DNA of 64,000 bases from Ancylobacter amanitiformis. GTDB lineage: Bacteria > Pseudomonadota > Alphaproteobacteria > Rhizobiales > Xanthobacteraceae. The notes beneath the pieces were generated by a model. That model did not search any database. It was not told the origin of the DNA and saw only the letters and a list, made by a program, of their open reading frames with translations. The position numbers were made by a program, and so were the translations under genes. Location of the stretch: assembly GCF_030814815.1 (NCBI RefSeq), contig NZ_JAUSVR010000014.1:1-64000 (forward strand), written 5' to 3'. Positions 1 to 7,581 of this stretch are shown here, piece after piece (within the stretch, counting starts at the first letter, position 1; each line of letters starts with the position of its first letter).

Positions 1-2
1 AA

Positions 3-149
3 CGCAACGCCGTCGAGCGCTTCTTCAACAAACTCAAACACTTCAGGGCCGTCGCTACCCGCTATGACAAACGAGACGACAATTTCCTCGCCTCAATCCA
101 ACTCGCGTCAATCCGCATCTGGTTGCGGAGTTATGAGTCGGTCTCCTAG
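3..149 (+). CDS. IS5-family transposase, C-terminal end (cut by window start)
   Basis: The reading frame enters from the left edge and stops at 147-149. It encodes the typical IS5/IS427 C-terminus: NAVERFFNKLKHFRAVATRY followed by an Asp/Lys/Arg-rich stretch and an IWLR end. The E of VERFFNKLKHFR is the last acidic residue of the DDE catalytic triad. Only about 48 residues are visible, so completeness cannot be judged. It converges tail-to-tail on a second IS5-type remnant that starts 13 bases further on, which marks this edge as an IS-rich island end. Confidence 0.75.
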   Translation, partial: RNAVERFFNKLKHFRAVATRYDKRDDNFLASIQLASIRIWLRSYESVS

Positions 150-162
150 GACGGATCGACAT

Positions 163-775
163 TCACCGAAGCCAGATCATGACAGCGGCGAGGTGAATGA
201 AGCCGGTGAAGTGAACGGTCCTGCGGTCGTATCGCGTCGCGAAGCGGCGGAAATGCTTCAGGCGATTGAAGCAGCGCTCGATGCGGTTGCGGAGTTTGTA
301 GGTCGTAGCATCGTGCGGGATGAGGATCTTCCGGGTCCGATTGGATGGGATCACGGCCGCCGCGCCAATTTCGGTCACGCGCCGTCGGAAAGCATTGCTG
401 TCATAGGCTTTGTCGGCAAGAACGGCGCCGCAAGCGAAGCCTTCGACCAGGGCGGGAGCGGCGGTGACATCGCCGACCTGGCCGGCCGTGATGATGAAGC
501 GCACAGGTCGTCCCAGCGCGTCAGCCAGCATGTGGATCTTGGTGGTCAGTCCGCCTCGGGAACGCCCCAGCGCCTGATCCTTAGCCCCCCTTTTCCACTC
601 GCGGCCTGCTGGTGGGCCCGGACAATCGTGCTGTCGATCATCAGATACTGGTTGTCACGATCGGCGGTCAGAGCCTCGAAAACTCGTTCCCACACCCCTG
701 CGTGGCACCACCGGCTGAAGATACACCGGTCAATCGCGCTCCAGATACGCGACGATGCGCTGCCAATCCTACGGC
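163..775 (-). pseudogene. IS5-family transposase remnant read in two frames
   Basis: The downstream frame (163 to about 590) encodes LADALGRPVRF, ADKAYDS (DDE region) and ERCFNRLKHFRR-ATRYDRR, all typical of IS427-group transposases. The upstream frame ends at 546 and encodes FSRWCHAGVWERVFEALTAD and MIDSTIVRAHQQAASGKGG. The two meet at an A4G6 run at 585-594 (minus-strand sense), a plausible -1 slippage site as used by this IS group. The N-terminal part upstream of FSRW is not recognisable, and the element abuts a broken integrase, so I call it a remnant. It is read opposite to the transposase end at 3-149. Confidence 0.7.
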
Positions 776-777
776 AA

Positions 778-1074
778 CTAATCGAGACCTAAGCGTCGCT
801 GGGTACGCGATGTATAATATCGCCAAACCCTTGGGTCTTGTCCCGCTGCTAACAATTTTTTAGCTGCGTCCCGCCTCTCCCTAGCCTCGGTAAGGGAGAC
901 GACGGGATAGGATCTGAAGGTCACCATCTTCTGCTTGCCTTCGAAGCGATACTGAAGGCGCCAGTGACGACTGCCGGTTGGGGTGACGAGGAGGTGCAAT
1001 CCACCCCCATCTGAGAGCTTGCGCGGCTTCGCGCTCGGCTTGGCGTTGCGGACGGCGGCATCTGACAGGGGCAT
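778..1074 (-). pseudogene. P4-type tyrosine integrase, N-terminal stump
   Basis: The start MPLSDAAVRNAKPSAKPRKL continues through LSDGGGLHLLVTP and EARERRDAAKKLLAAGQDP. This is the arm-binding (DUF4102-like) N-terminal domain of P4-type tyrosine recombinases, closely parallel to the intact integrase ending at 16823. After GQDP the frame enters unrelated sequence near 830 and stops at 778. The core-binding and catalytic domains are gone, apparently replaced by the IS5-type remnant. The ATG at 1074 matches the start of the intact paralogue. It is best read as the integrase of an older island in the same tRNA site. Confidence 0.75.
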
Positions 1075-1230
1075 TTTGTTGGTACCCGGCCTGTGAGTTG
1101 GTACCGAAGGATGCCAACAAACGTTCCAAAATGCCAACAGGCCCGGCGATACGCGTCAATGCGACGATCGCCGAAAATTCTTTGATTATAGTAGCTTAGC
1201 GCACTTCCGGTTACCCCCGGCGGGGAGGAG

Positions 1231-1244
1231 TGGTGCCAGGGACG
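1231..1244. other. Putative attachment-site scar (tRNA-Phe 3' end copy)
   Basis: TGGTGCCAGGGACG here matches the first 15 bases at the tRNA-Phe 3' end (18240-18254) except that one C is missing. It lies 157 bases beyond the start of the integrase stump, similar to the 200 bases between the intact integrase start and its tRNA site. The match is short, so it could be chance, but its position supports a tandem-island junction. Confidence 0.5.
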
Positions 1245-1306
1245 TCATCGCTTAATCTATATAGTTATATGATTTTACAAGATTATTTTCATTTAGTTTT
1301 GACGCT

Positions 1307-1328
1307 GGGCCAACAGCAAGGCCAACAA
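1307..1328. repeat. Island-end direct repeat, left copy
   Basis: These 22 bases, built from two GGCCAACA-type units, are identical to 18087-18108 at the other end of the island. Related GCCAAC/GTTGGC units also lie at 1080-1140 and 18050-18070 beside both integrase starts. The pattern fits arm-type binding sites for the integrase or its directionality factor. Confidence 0.6.
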
Positions 1329-1405
1329 GTGCGATGACTTGGGGAAAACTCGTTAGTTTGGTTCCCGAACAGGGATCCAAAACCGTCACCCACACCATCA
1401 AGGCG

Positions 1406-1638
1406 TCAATGGTCAGTTGGCATGAACCAAACGCCTCCCTTGTAAGAGAGAATCTCGACGTTCAGCAAAACTGCGATCGGCCTTCCCGCTTCATTCAGTT
1501 GACCATGGCTGGAGAAGGTCACTTTAAAGATCGTCGGCACCCCCCGACGCTCGGCCTCTCCATCCTGGACGGAGAACCTCGCCCAACGAAATCGGCTCGA
1601 TGAGGTGTCATCCTGAGGGATCTCAGTTAGCAGATCTT
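1406..1638 (-). pseudogene. Possible truncated coding remnant, unknown family
   Basis: On the minus strand an open frame of about 77 codons runs from a stop near 1640 to a stop at 1406-1408. It reads like real protein, with segments RGVPTIFKVTFSSHGQLNE and GRPIAVLLNVEILSYKGG, but has no convincing ATG. It may be the tail of a gene broken by island rearrangement. I see nothing else recognisable between 1329 and 1929. Confidence 0.3.
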
Positions 1639-1929
1639 ATGCAGCATCAGCTTAATGAAGGATAATATTAACATCGACCGATGAAATACTAGACTTCGTC
1701 TTTTAAATTAGCAATCGATGCAGATCCAATTTTTCAACCTAGTGCCGCAGTTCACTAAATCCAGTCAAAGGCTACGATAGCCCAAAGCACCAACATATCT
1801 CTGAATCCACATTTTACCCTTAGGATGCGGACCGCGCGCACGAAGCCGAGGGGCGTCAAGACAACCCCGAGATAAGGGACCACAACACCGCAACGGCCAT
1901 TGACCAATCTAAACAGCCACGGTAATTTG

Positions 1930-1949
1930 TGTGTACTTTTCTGTACACA
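1930..1949. promoter_or_regulatory. Palindromic operator candidate before the ParB-like gene
   Basis: TGTGTAC-N6-GTACACA is a perfect inverted repeat with 7-base arms, ending 15 bases before the proposed ATG at 1965 and just ahead of the AGGGGATAGG ribosome-binding region. The position suggests autorepression or control by an island regulator. Confidence 0.5.
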
Positions 1950-1964
1950 GAGGGGATAGGACTT

Positions 1965-2801
1965 ATGAATGCCCTGAGCGACATCGCAGTGTATTTAGAG
2001 AACCCACCTACCACAACTGTCATCATCGAGATTGATCCGAAAACAGCAAGGGAGGTTCTCGAAAAGCGCAATAAGGGTAATCGTCCGCCAAAGGCGAACA
2101 AAGTAAATCAATTTTCAGGAGATATGAGTTCTGACCGCTGGGGTTTAACTGGAGATACGATAAAATTTGGCACAGACGGCCGCTTGCTTGACGGTCAAAA
2201 TAGACTTGCAGCATGCATAAAGTCTGGAAAAAACTTCAAAACCCATGTTATATTTGGAATCGATCCAGCTCTTTTTGGCCGAATGGATATCGGAAAACCA
2301 AGAAATCCGGCCGACATACTTCATATCGCTGGTTATAAATATGCATCCACATTAGCCGCAGCAATCAGGTGGGCGCACTTACTAGATAACGATCCATACG
2401 ATCGCTCAACTTTGCAGCCGGACGAGGTCCTCCGCCTAGCGAAAGAAAAATATAATGATATTGAACCTTATTTGAAGTATGGAAGAGATATTAATAGGCA
2501 ATTTGCGCATCCGGCGGGTCAGCTAGCCGCTTTAATTTATCATTTCTCGAGATCAGATAACAAAAAAGCAATGGATTTTATTAGAGCATGGCTTAAAGGT
2601 GATAGGAATGGAAAGTATCAAATCATAGATACAATGCAAGCTCTATTGCACTCGCAAAAGGCAAATAATAATGGCCGAATTCATGAGCTCACTCGAGCCA
2701 GCATCATCATAAAGGCTTGGAATATTTTTAAATTGGGGCAGAAAGGGTCTCTGGCTCAGCTCCAGTCTGCCGCAAATACAAAGCTCGAAATTATATCATA
2801 G
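1965..2801 (+). CDS. ParB/Srx-like protein of mobile elements
   Basis: The protein has 278 residues from the ATG at 1965, chosen because GGGGATAGG precedes it. An earlier in-frame start at 1929 would lie inside the palindrome. The N-terminal third has the ParB/sulfiredoxin-like signature DGRLLDGQNRLAACIKS and an IDPKTAREVLEKRN segment. Proteins of this type occur in phages and islands and are often annotated as ParB-domain proteins, with nuclease or partition-related roles that are not established for this one. The gene and its flanks are AT-rich (long A/T runs after 2801), unlike the surrounding GC-rich DNA, so it was probably acquired separately. No ParA partner lies nearby. Confidence 0.55.
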   Translation: MNALSDIAVYLENPPTTTVIIEIDPKTAREVLEKRNKGNRPPKANKVNQFSGDMSSDRWGLTGDTIKFGTDGRLLDGQNRLAACIKSGKNFKTHVIFGIDPALFGRMDIGKPRNPADILHIAGYKYASTLAAAIRWAHLLDNDPYDRSTLQPDEVLRLAKEKYNDIEPYLKYGRDINRQFAHPAGQLAALIYHFSRSDNKKAMDFIRAWLKGDRNGKYQIIDTMQALLHSQKANNNGRIHELTRASIIIKAWNIFKLGQKGSLAQLQSAANTKLEIIS

Positions 2802-3084
2802 AATAATTAAAAATTTTTCTTATATTTTTATAAAAAACAAATAAGTTGAAATAAATTACATGTACGCTCACGAGTAGGAATCTAATTCGCGACGGGCAAT
2901 GATTTATGCAGTTTATTTAACGCGAAGAATGGCTTCAGTGAATCGTTTCATAATTTACATAGTATCTAGGTCAATCGACTGATTTTTGGATTTCGCTGTG
3001 CGCGGCGCCGCATCCTGCGACAGCCTGCGTACCGTGAGGCCCCCGCATCATTACTAGAAAACCAATGAACAGGCGGAGCAGAAA

Positions 3085-3324
3085 CTATTCCACCTGCCAG
3101 GTGCGTTCAGTTCCGTTGACCTCGCACCTCTCCCGTGCCCGCCACCGCGGCGGGTCGGCAACCCATCGGTTGATGTCGGATTCCCGCCAGCCGGCGCCAT
3201 TGGTGCTGATCCTGAGCTGGGCGGGAAACGTGCCCTCGGCGATCTTGCGATAGATCGTGGAACGGGACAGGCCGGTACGGGCGAGGACGGTCTTCAGGCG
3301 GATGATACGCTCTGGTGTCTGCAT
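3085..3324 (-). CDS. AlpA-like DNA-binding regulator
   Basis: The 79-residue protein begins MQTPERIIRLKTVLARTGLS and continues with RSTIYRKIAEGTFPAQLRIS and WRESDINRWV. This is the MerR-like winged helix of the AlpA/excisionase family, which controls integrase genes or excision of P4-type elements. The start at 3324 was chosen because the AlpA fold begins there; longer frames upstream carry no domain. It lies downstream of the relaxase gene on the same strand, with 129 bases between them. Here it most likely regulates island transfer or excision; its target is unknown. Confidence 0.75.
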   Translation of the reverse strand: MQTPERIIRLKTVLARTGLSRSTIYRKIAEGTFPAQLRISTNGAGWRESDINRWVADPPRWRARERCEVNGTERTWQVE

Positions 3325-3453
3325 GGCGGTGCTGCCTCCTGCTGGATGCGCCTGAGGGCGCCTGCGCAAGACAAGGCATCGGGCGGCCAACCGGCAAGGG
3401 AATGAACGGCGCCGGTGTGGCATGGCGAACCGGCGGCCGCACATCGGACGGTT

Positions 3454-6411
3454 TTAGAGCCCGAGGCCACGACTGCGGTCGAAGTCGATGCCGTGACTGC
3501 GGGCGAGCTCTCGACCCAGACTGCGGCCGGTGTCAAAACTGATGCCGAGTTCCTTCTTGCGACTGGCGAGCAGGGATTCGAGCTGCGGGTCGCGCTCCAG
3601 GCTCCGCGCCATGTCGCCCATCTGGCTGCGGGTTGCCTTGTAGCCGGCGTAGTCGCCTTGCGCGTACTGGTGCTGGAGCTGTCGGTCGAGCTTCTGCCAG
3701 CGCTCGACGAAGCGATCGGCGCGGCGCTCCGAATCGGTGCGGATTTCGGTTTCAAGCTGGAGGGCGCGGATGGTGCGATTGAGCTTGCCGTCGGCGGCCT
3801 CGTGCACCAGCTCCGGGCTCTTCTCATAGGCCGCTTCCGCATCACGCCAGCCCTGGGGCCGCACCTCGTCGAAGGCCTTGCGGGCATCGGTGAGCTCGCG
3901 GATCTGCTCGGGCGTGCCCCGGCCGGTCGGATCGGCCCTGGTGAGGATCGCATCCCACGCCCGGGCATGCCGGACGAGCGCGCGGCTTCGCGCCCGCCGC
4001 AGCACTGCCTCCGGATCCTCGGGAGGCTCCTGGGCGAGCGGCTCGGGCTTAGCTCCCGCCTCTTCGCGCAAGGCTGGCGCTTCCCGTGCCGTGTCCACGG
4101 ACGGCTTTAGGGTGTCGACAAGGTCGCGCAGCTTCTCCGGAACCTTGCGCACGATCTCGACGACACGCTGGCGGAAGGTGATGCCGCGCCGCTCGGCATA
4201 GGCCTGTGCCGGGTCGGACCGCGCGTAGTCCGACGCCATGTCCTTGGCCCGGTCGCGTGACAGCGTGCGCACCAGCCGCTCCCCATCCGCGAAGTCGTCG
4301 CGGCCATAATGCAGCTCCATGCCGTCGCGATGACGTGACAGCGCGACATAGCTGGAATGGGCATCCATGCCGGGCGTCGCCAGCACATGGGTGCGGTCCA
4401 CCGTCATGCCCTGTGCCTTGTGGATGGTGGCGGCATAGCCATGGTCGATGCGGCCATAGTCCTTCAAGTCGAAGGCGACGGATCGGCCATCATCAATACG
4501 CACGGACATGGACTGTGCGCTGACCTCTTCGATGGTGCCGAGCGTGCCGTTCTTCACCCCGAGGCCGCGCTCGTTCTGCAGAAACATGACCCGGTCGCCA
4601 CGGGCGAAGGAACGCGCGCCGCGCTCGACGGTGACGCGCACCTCCTCGCCGAGATCGCCGGCCTCCCGCATGCGTTCGCGGGCGGCCTGGTTGAGAGAGC
4701 GTACCTCGTCATTGGTGTGAGTGAGGATGATGCGGCTGCGGTCTGGTGCGGCTTGCCGGTCGCGGTCCCAACGCTCGATCAGCTCGCCCCGCGCCTGCTC
4801 CCGCGTTTGCGCGGCATGGACCATGCCGCTCCTCTCATAGGCTTGGATGGCCTCGCCGATCCGGCCGGTCGCCAGATCGCGCGTGGCATCGCGCTGCCAG
4901 CTCTCGCGCTGGCGGCGTACCTCGCTGATCTCCGCACTGGCGTGACGCTCAACAAGCGAGCGGAACGCGGCGCCGGCCTCGATGGATTGCAGTTGCTGCG
5001 GATCGCCGACCAGCACGACCTTGGCGCCGGCATCCGCGGCATGGGAGAGCACGCGCTCCAGCTGGCGCGTGCCGACCATGCCGGCCTCGTCGATCACCAG
5101 AACATCGCGTGAGGAGAGCATATCCCGGCTCTGGCTCCAGCCATGTTCCAGGCTGGCGATGGTGCGGGACGCAATGCCCGATCCGCTCTCCAGATTCTCC
5201 GCCGCGATGCCGGACAGCGCAACGCCGCGCACCTCCAGGCCGGCCGCCTCCCAGGCCTCGCGCGCGACACCCAGCATGGCGCTCTTCCCCGTCCCGGCAT
5301 AGCCGACGACAATGCCGAGATCGCGGGTGCCGGTGATGTGCGACAGTGCGTCGGACTGCTCTACCGAAAGGACAAGGCCGCGCTCAACCGTGCGGGCCAA
5401 AGCGGCGTCGCGGTCCCTCTCGTTCACGGAATGGCGTTCGCGCTCGGCCATCAGCTCGGCAGCTTTGTGCAGACGCTGTTCGGCCTCGACCATCTGTTGC
5501 GTGGTGAAGCGATCCTCGCCGCGTCTATCCTTGCCGAGCTCGACGAGATCGGGCGCGCGGCCGATCGCGCCCATCACCTCGTTGAACTGCTCGATCCCGT
5601 CGCTATGGCGATGCGCAAAGCGCGCCATGTCCCGCCGGGTAAATGTCGACTGCTGCTGAGTGATGGCGTCCAGTGCCAGTCCCGGATCGGCGATGATGCG
5701 CGCGCCATTGCCGCGCGCGATCTCACGATGAACCTCTGCCCGGTCGGCGGCCTCGATCCCCTCTCCTTCGATGCGTTGCGCGGGCGCGCCGATCTGGCTC
5801 TGCGGCTCCAGCGCGATGCCCTGCGCTTCCAGGCTGCGATGATCGATGCGCGCGTCGATGTCGAGTTCAGCGAGGCGCTCATTGGCGAGCACCGCCCAAC
5901 GTTCGCGCCAGCGCTCCACCATCTCGGTCGCGTTCCACTCCCGCACCTTCGGGCCGAAGCCGTCCTCATCGACCGAGCGCATGGTGAGCATGACATGGGC
6001 ATGGGGTTTGGCCATGCCGTCCTCGCCCATATCCCAATGCACATTGAGATCGACGACCATCCCGAGATCGACGAACTCCGTCTCAACGAAGTCACGGGCG
6101 AGCGCGATGCCCTGCGCCCGGCTCATCTCGCGTGGCAGGGCGAACTCGACCTCGCGGGCGAGCTGGGCGTCCTTGCGTAGCTCGAAGGCTTCGACATCAT
6201 TCCAGAGCCGCTCGCGGTCGCCCCATATCTCGGGCGCCCCGTCCGGCAGCAGCACCTCGGAATGCACAACGCCGCGCTTACTGGAGAAGTCCTGGACACG
6301 GTCGATCCGGTTGTCGCGCAGCCGTGAGGCCGAACGATAGGCCGCGGACGCCACCGCGCTGGAGCCGGCCTTGCGGCCGATGACCTTGACGTGAAGATGA
6401 TAGATCGCCAT
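3454..6411 (-). CDS. traA: TraA-type relaxase/helicase (MobA-MobL family)
   Basis: This 985-residue protein nicks oriT and unwinds the transferred strand. The N-terminus is a MobA/MobL relaxase, with Tyr25 in AAYRSASRL as candidate nucleophile and the metal-binding histidine motif KPHAHVMLTMR (135-145). The middle is a superfamily-1 helicase: Walker A GYAGTGKS (370-377), Walker B VLVIDEAGMV, then VVLVGDPQQL and the C-terminal YAATIHKAQGMT and SYVALSRHRDGM motifs. This matches Ti-plasmid TraA in layout and is slightly shorter than the roughly 1,100 residues usual there. It is divergent from traC/traD, with oriT in the 172-base gap, exactly as on Ti plasmids. No frameshift is visible. Confidence 0.92.
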   Translation of the reverse strand: MAIYHLHVKVIGRKAGSSAVASAAYRSASRLRDNRIDRVQDFSSKRGVVHSEVLLPDGAPEIWGDRERLWNDVEAFELRKDAQLAREVEFALPREMSRAQGIALARDFVETEFVDLGMVVDLNVHWDMGEDGMAKPHAHVMLTMRSVDEDGFGPKVREWNATEMVERWRERWAVLANERLAELDIDARIDHRSLEAQGIALEPQSQIGAPAQRIEGEGIEAADRAEVHREIARGNGARIIADPGLALDAITQQQSTFTRRDMARFAHRHSDGIEQFNEVMGAIGRAPDLVELGKDRRGEDRFTTQQMVEAEQRLHKAAELMAERERHSVNERDRDAALARTVERGLVLSVEQSDALSHITGTRDLGIVVGYAGTGKSAMLGVAREAWEAAGLEVRGVALSGIAAENLESGSGIASRTIASLEHGWSQSRDMLSSRDVLVIDEAGMVGTRQLERVLSHAADAGAKVVLVGDPQQLQSIEAGAAFRSLVERHASAEISEVRRQRESWQRDATRDLATGRIGEAIQAYERSGMVHAAQTREQARGELIERWDRDRQAAPDRSRIILTHTNDEVRSLNQAARERMREAGDLGEEVRVTVERGARSFARGDRVMFLQNERGLGVKNGTLGTIEEVSAQSMSVRIDDGRSVAFDLKDYGRIDHGYAATIHKAQGMTVDRTHVLATPGMDAHSSYVALSRHRDGMELHYGRDDFADGERLVRTLSRDRAKDMASDYARSDPAQAYAERRGITFRQRVVEIVRKVPEKLRDLVDTLKPSVDTAREAPALREEAGAKPEPLAQEPPEDPEAVLRRARSRALVRHARAWDAILTRADPTGRGTPEQIRELTDARKAFDEVRPQGWRDAEAAYEKSPELVHEAADGKLNRTIRALQLETEIRTDSERRADRFVERWQKLDRQLQHQYAQGDYAGYKATRSQMGDMARSLERDPQLESLLASRKKELGISFDTGRSLGRELARSHGIDFDRSRGLGL

Positions 6412-6441
6412 CGCGATCCGAACATCACCACGGCGAAGCGC

Positions 6442-6469
6442 ACGTCGGAACGACGTATAAGCGCGCCCT
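6442..6469. other. oriT: Origin of transfer (oriT) with nic region
   Basis: A perfect ACGTCG-GAA-CGACGT hairpin (6442-6456) is followed by TATAAGCGCGCCCT and then CCC. The last part matches the RSF1010/Ti-type nic core TAAGTGCGCCCTCCC in all but one base. It lies between the divergent relaxase gene and traC, the standard site. Nicking is expected just upstream of the GCGCCCT block. Confidence 0.85.
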
Positions 6470-6583
6470 CCCTCGAAAAAATCTCGGGAGCGACGAGCCC
6501 ATCCCAGTCTGTCCCGACGACATTACGGCCTTCCGCAACCCTCTCAACTATCATTCCTCCATCGATTGCTGATGGAGAGGACG

Positions 6584-6910
6584 ATGCGCAAGCCACGGGA
6601 CTTCGACGCGGAACTGAAGGCACTTGAAGACAAAGCCAAGGACCTCAAGACCCGCAAGGTGCAACAGCTGGGCGATCTGGTGATTGCCACCGGCGCGGAC
6701 GCGCTCACCGCCGAGGAACTCGCCGGTGCGCTGCTTGTGCTGGCTGAGACCAAGGACCCCGGACGGAGGGAGGCGTGGGCGCGACGAGGCGCGGCGTTTT
6801 TTCAAGGAAGGGCACGTCGATCTTCACCGTCAGCTGACGGCGACCCGGTCAGCCCTCCGCCGCAATCAGACAGCGCGCAACCGCCATCAGGCGGCACGGG
6901 CGCGGCATGA
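6584..6910 (+). CDS. traC: TraC-like conjugal transfer/mobilisation accessory protein
   Basis: The 108-residue protein starts MRKPRDFDAELKALEDKAKD, a charged helical N-terminus, and has the TraC-typical core RKVQQLGDLVIATGADAL-TAEELAGALL and WARRGAAFFQ. TraC of Ti-type systems helps the relaxase at oriT. The ATG at 6584 was chosen for the GGAGAGG five bases upstream; in-frame starts at 6566 and 6572 lack one. It is transcribed away from oriT, divergent from traA, and ends one base before traD begins. Confidence 0.8.
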   Translation: MRKPRDFDAELKALEDKAKDLKTRKVQQLGDLVIATGADALTAEELAGALLVLAETKDPGRREAWARRGAAFFQGRARRSSPSADGDPVSPPPQSDSAQPPSGGTGAA

Positions 6911-6911
6911 C

Positions 6912-7148
6912 ATGCGCGACTGGCAGGTGGAGCGCCGCAGGCGCACGCGGCATCTGATCGAGCTCGGTGGGCTCATGGTCAAGTCGGGTGTCGTCGAACT
7001 GACCGGCGACGATCGCGCCGTCATCTACGGCGCGCTGCTCTGGGTGGCAGGTAAACTTCAGAGCAAGCATCACAACCGGGCACAGAAGCTCTGGGGTACG
7101 ATCGGCAGAGGATCGTTCGAGATAAAACGTGGTGTGGATAGAAAGTGA
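6912..7148 (+). CDS. traD: TraD-like conjugal transfer protein
   Basis: The small basic protein (78 residues) contains RRRRTRHLIELGGLMVKSGV and LTGDDRAVIYGALLWVAGKL, the hallmark of rhizobial TraD proteins encoded between traC and traG. It starts one base after the traC stop and is probably translationally coupled. The usual next gene, traG (VirD4-like coupling protein), is absent: the DNA after 7148 leads to an unrelated operon. Confidence 0.8.
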   Translation: MRDWQVERRRRTRHLIELGGLMVKSGVVELTGDDRAVIYGALLWVAGKLQSKHHNRAQKLWGTIGRGSFEIKRGVDRK

Positions 7149-7581
7149 CCTTGCTCCCCCCCATCGCTGAGTGGATCGAGATCCGTTCCGATTTTGGTCC
7201 ACTCGGCACTGTGCTAGAAACTCGTGCGGTGTGAGTACGTCGCGACTCGTGCGGGGGCCTTGATTGTGTCTATTGTCCACTCCTCGATGACATGGCAGCG
7301 TGAGCCAGCCCTCAAAGCAGCGTCTAGTTCAAAGTCACTCCGCCCGCACCTTCCTGCCTGATAAACCAAGGGGTACGTAGCGGTTTGTCGGTCGTTAAAG
7401 GCCGTTCACGAATTTCCTATTGGGGTGGCACTTCCGCTGTGCACGACCGCGAAATTCGCCGACGCCAATCTTTTTCTCGCTTGAGCAGCAGCCTTCGACC
7501 AGCGATACCTTAGGGCACCACATCGTTCGGCGTGGCCGGATCGCTGAACAGATATCTTAGGGGATAGCGAGCTGTGATTTG
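7149..7581. other. Gene-free spacer before the defence operon
   Basis: This 433-base stretch should hold the promoter of the operon starting at 7582. I see no convincing gene, strong palindrome or RNA element. No traG remnant is recognisable. Confidence 0.5.

Noticed and set aside
1334-1603. Plus-strand open frame of 89 codons
   Set aside because: No domain, no ribosome site, and it lies opposite a more protein-like minus-strand remnant.
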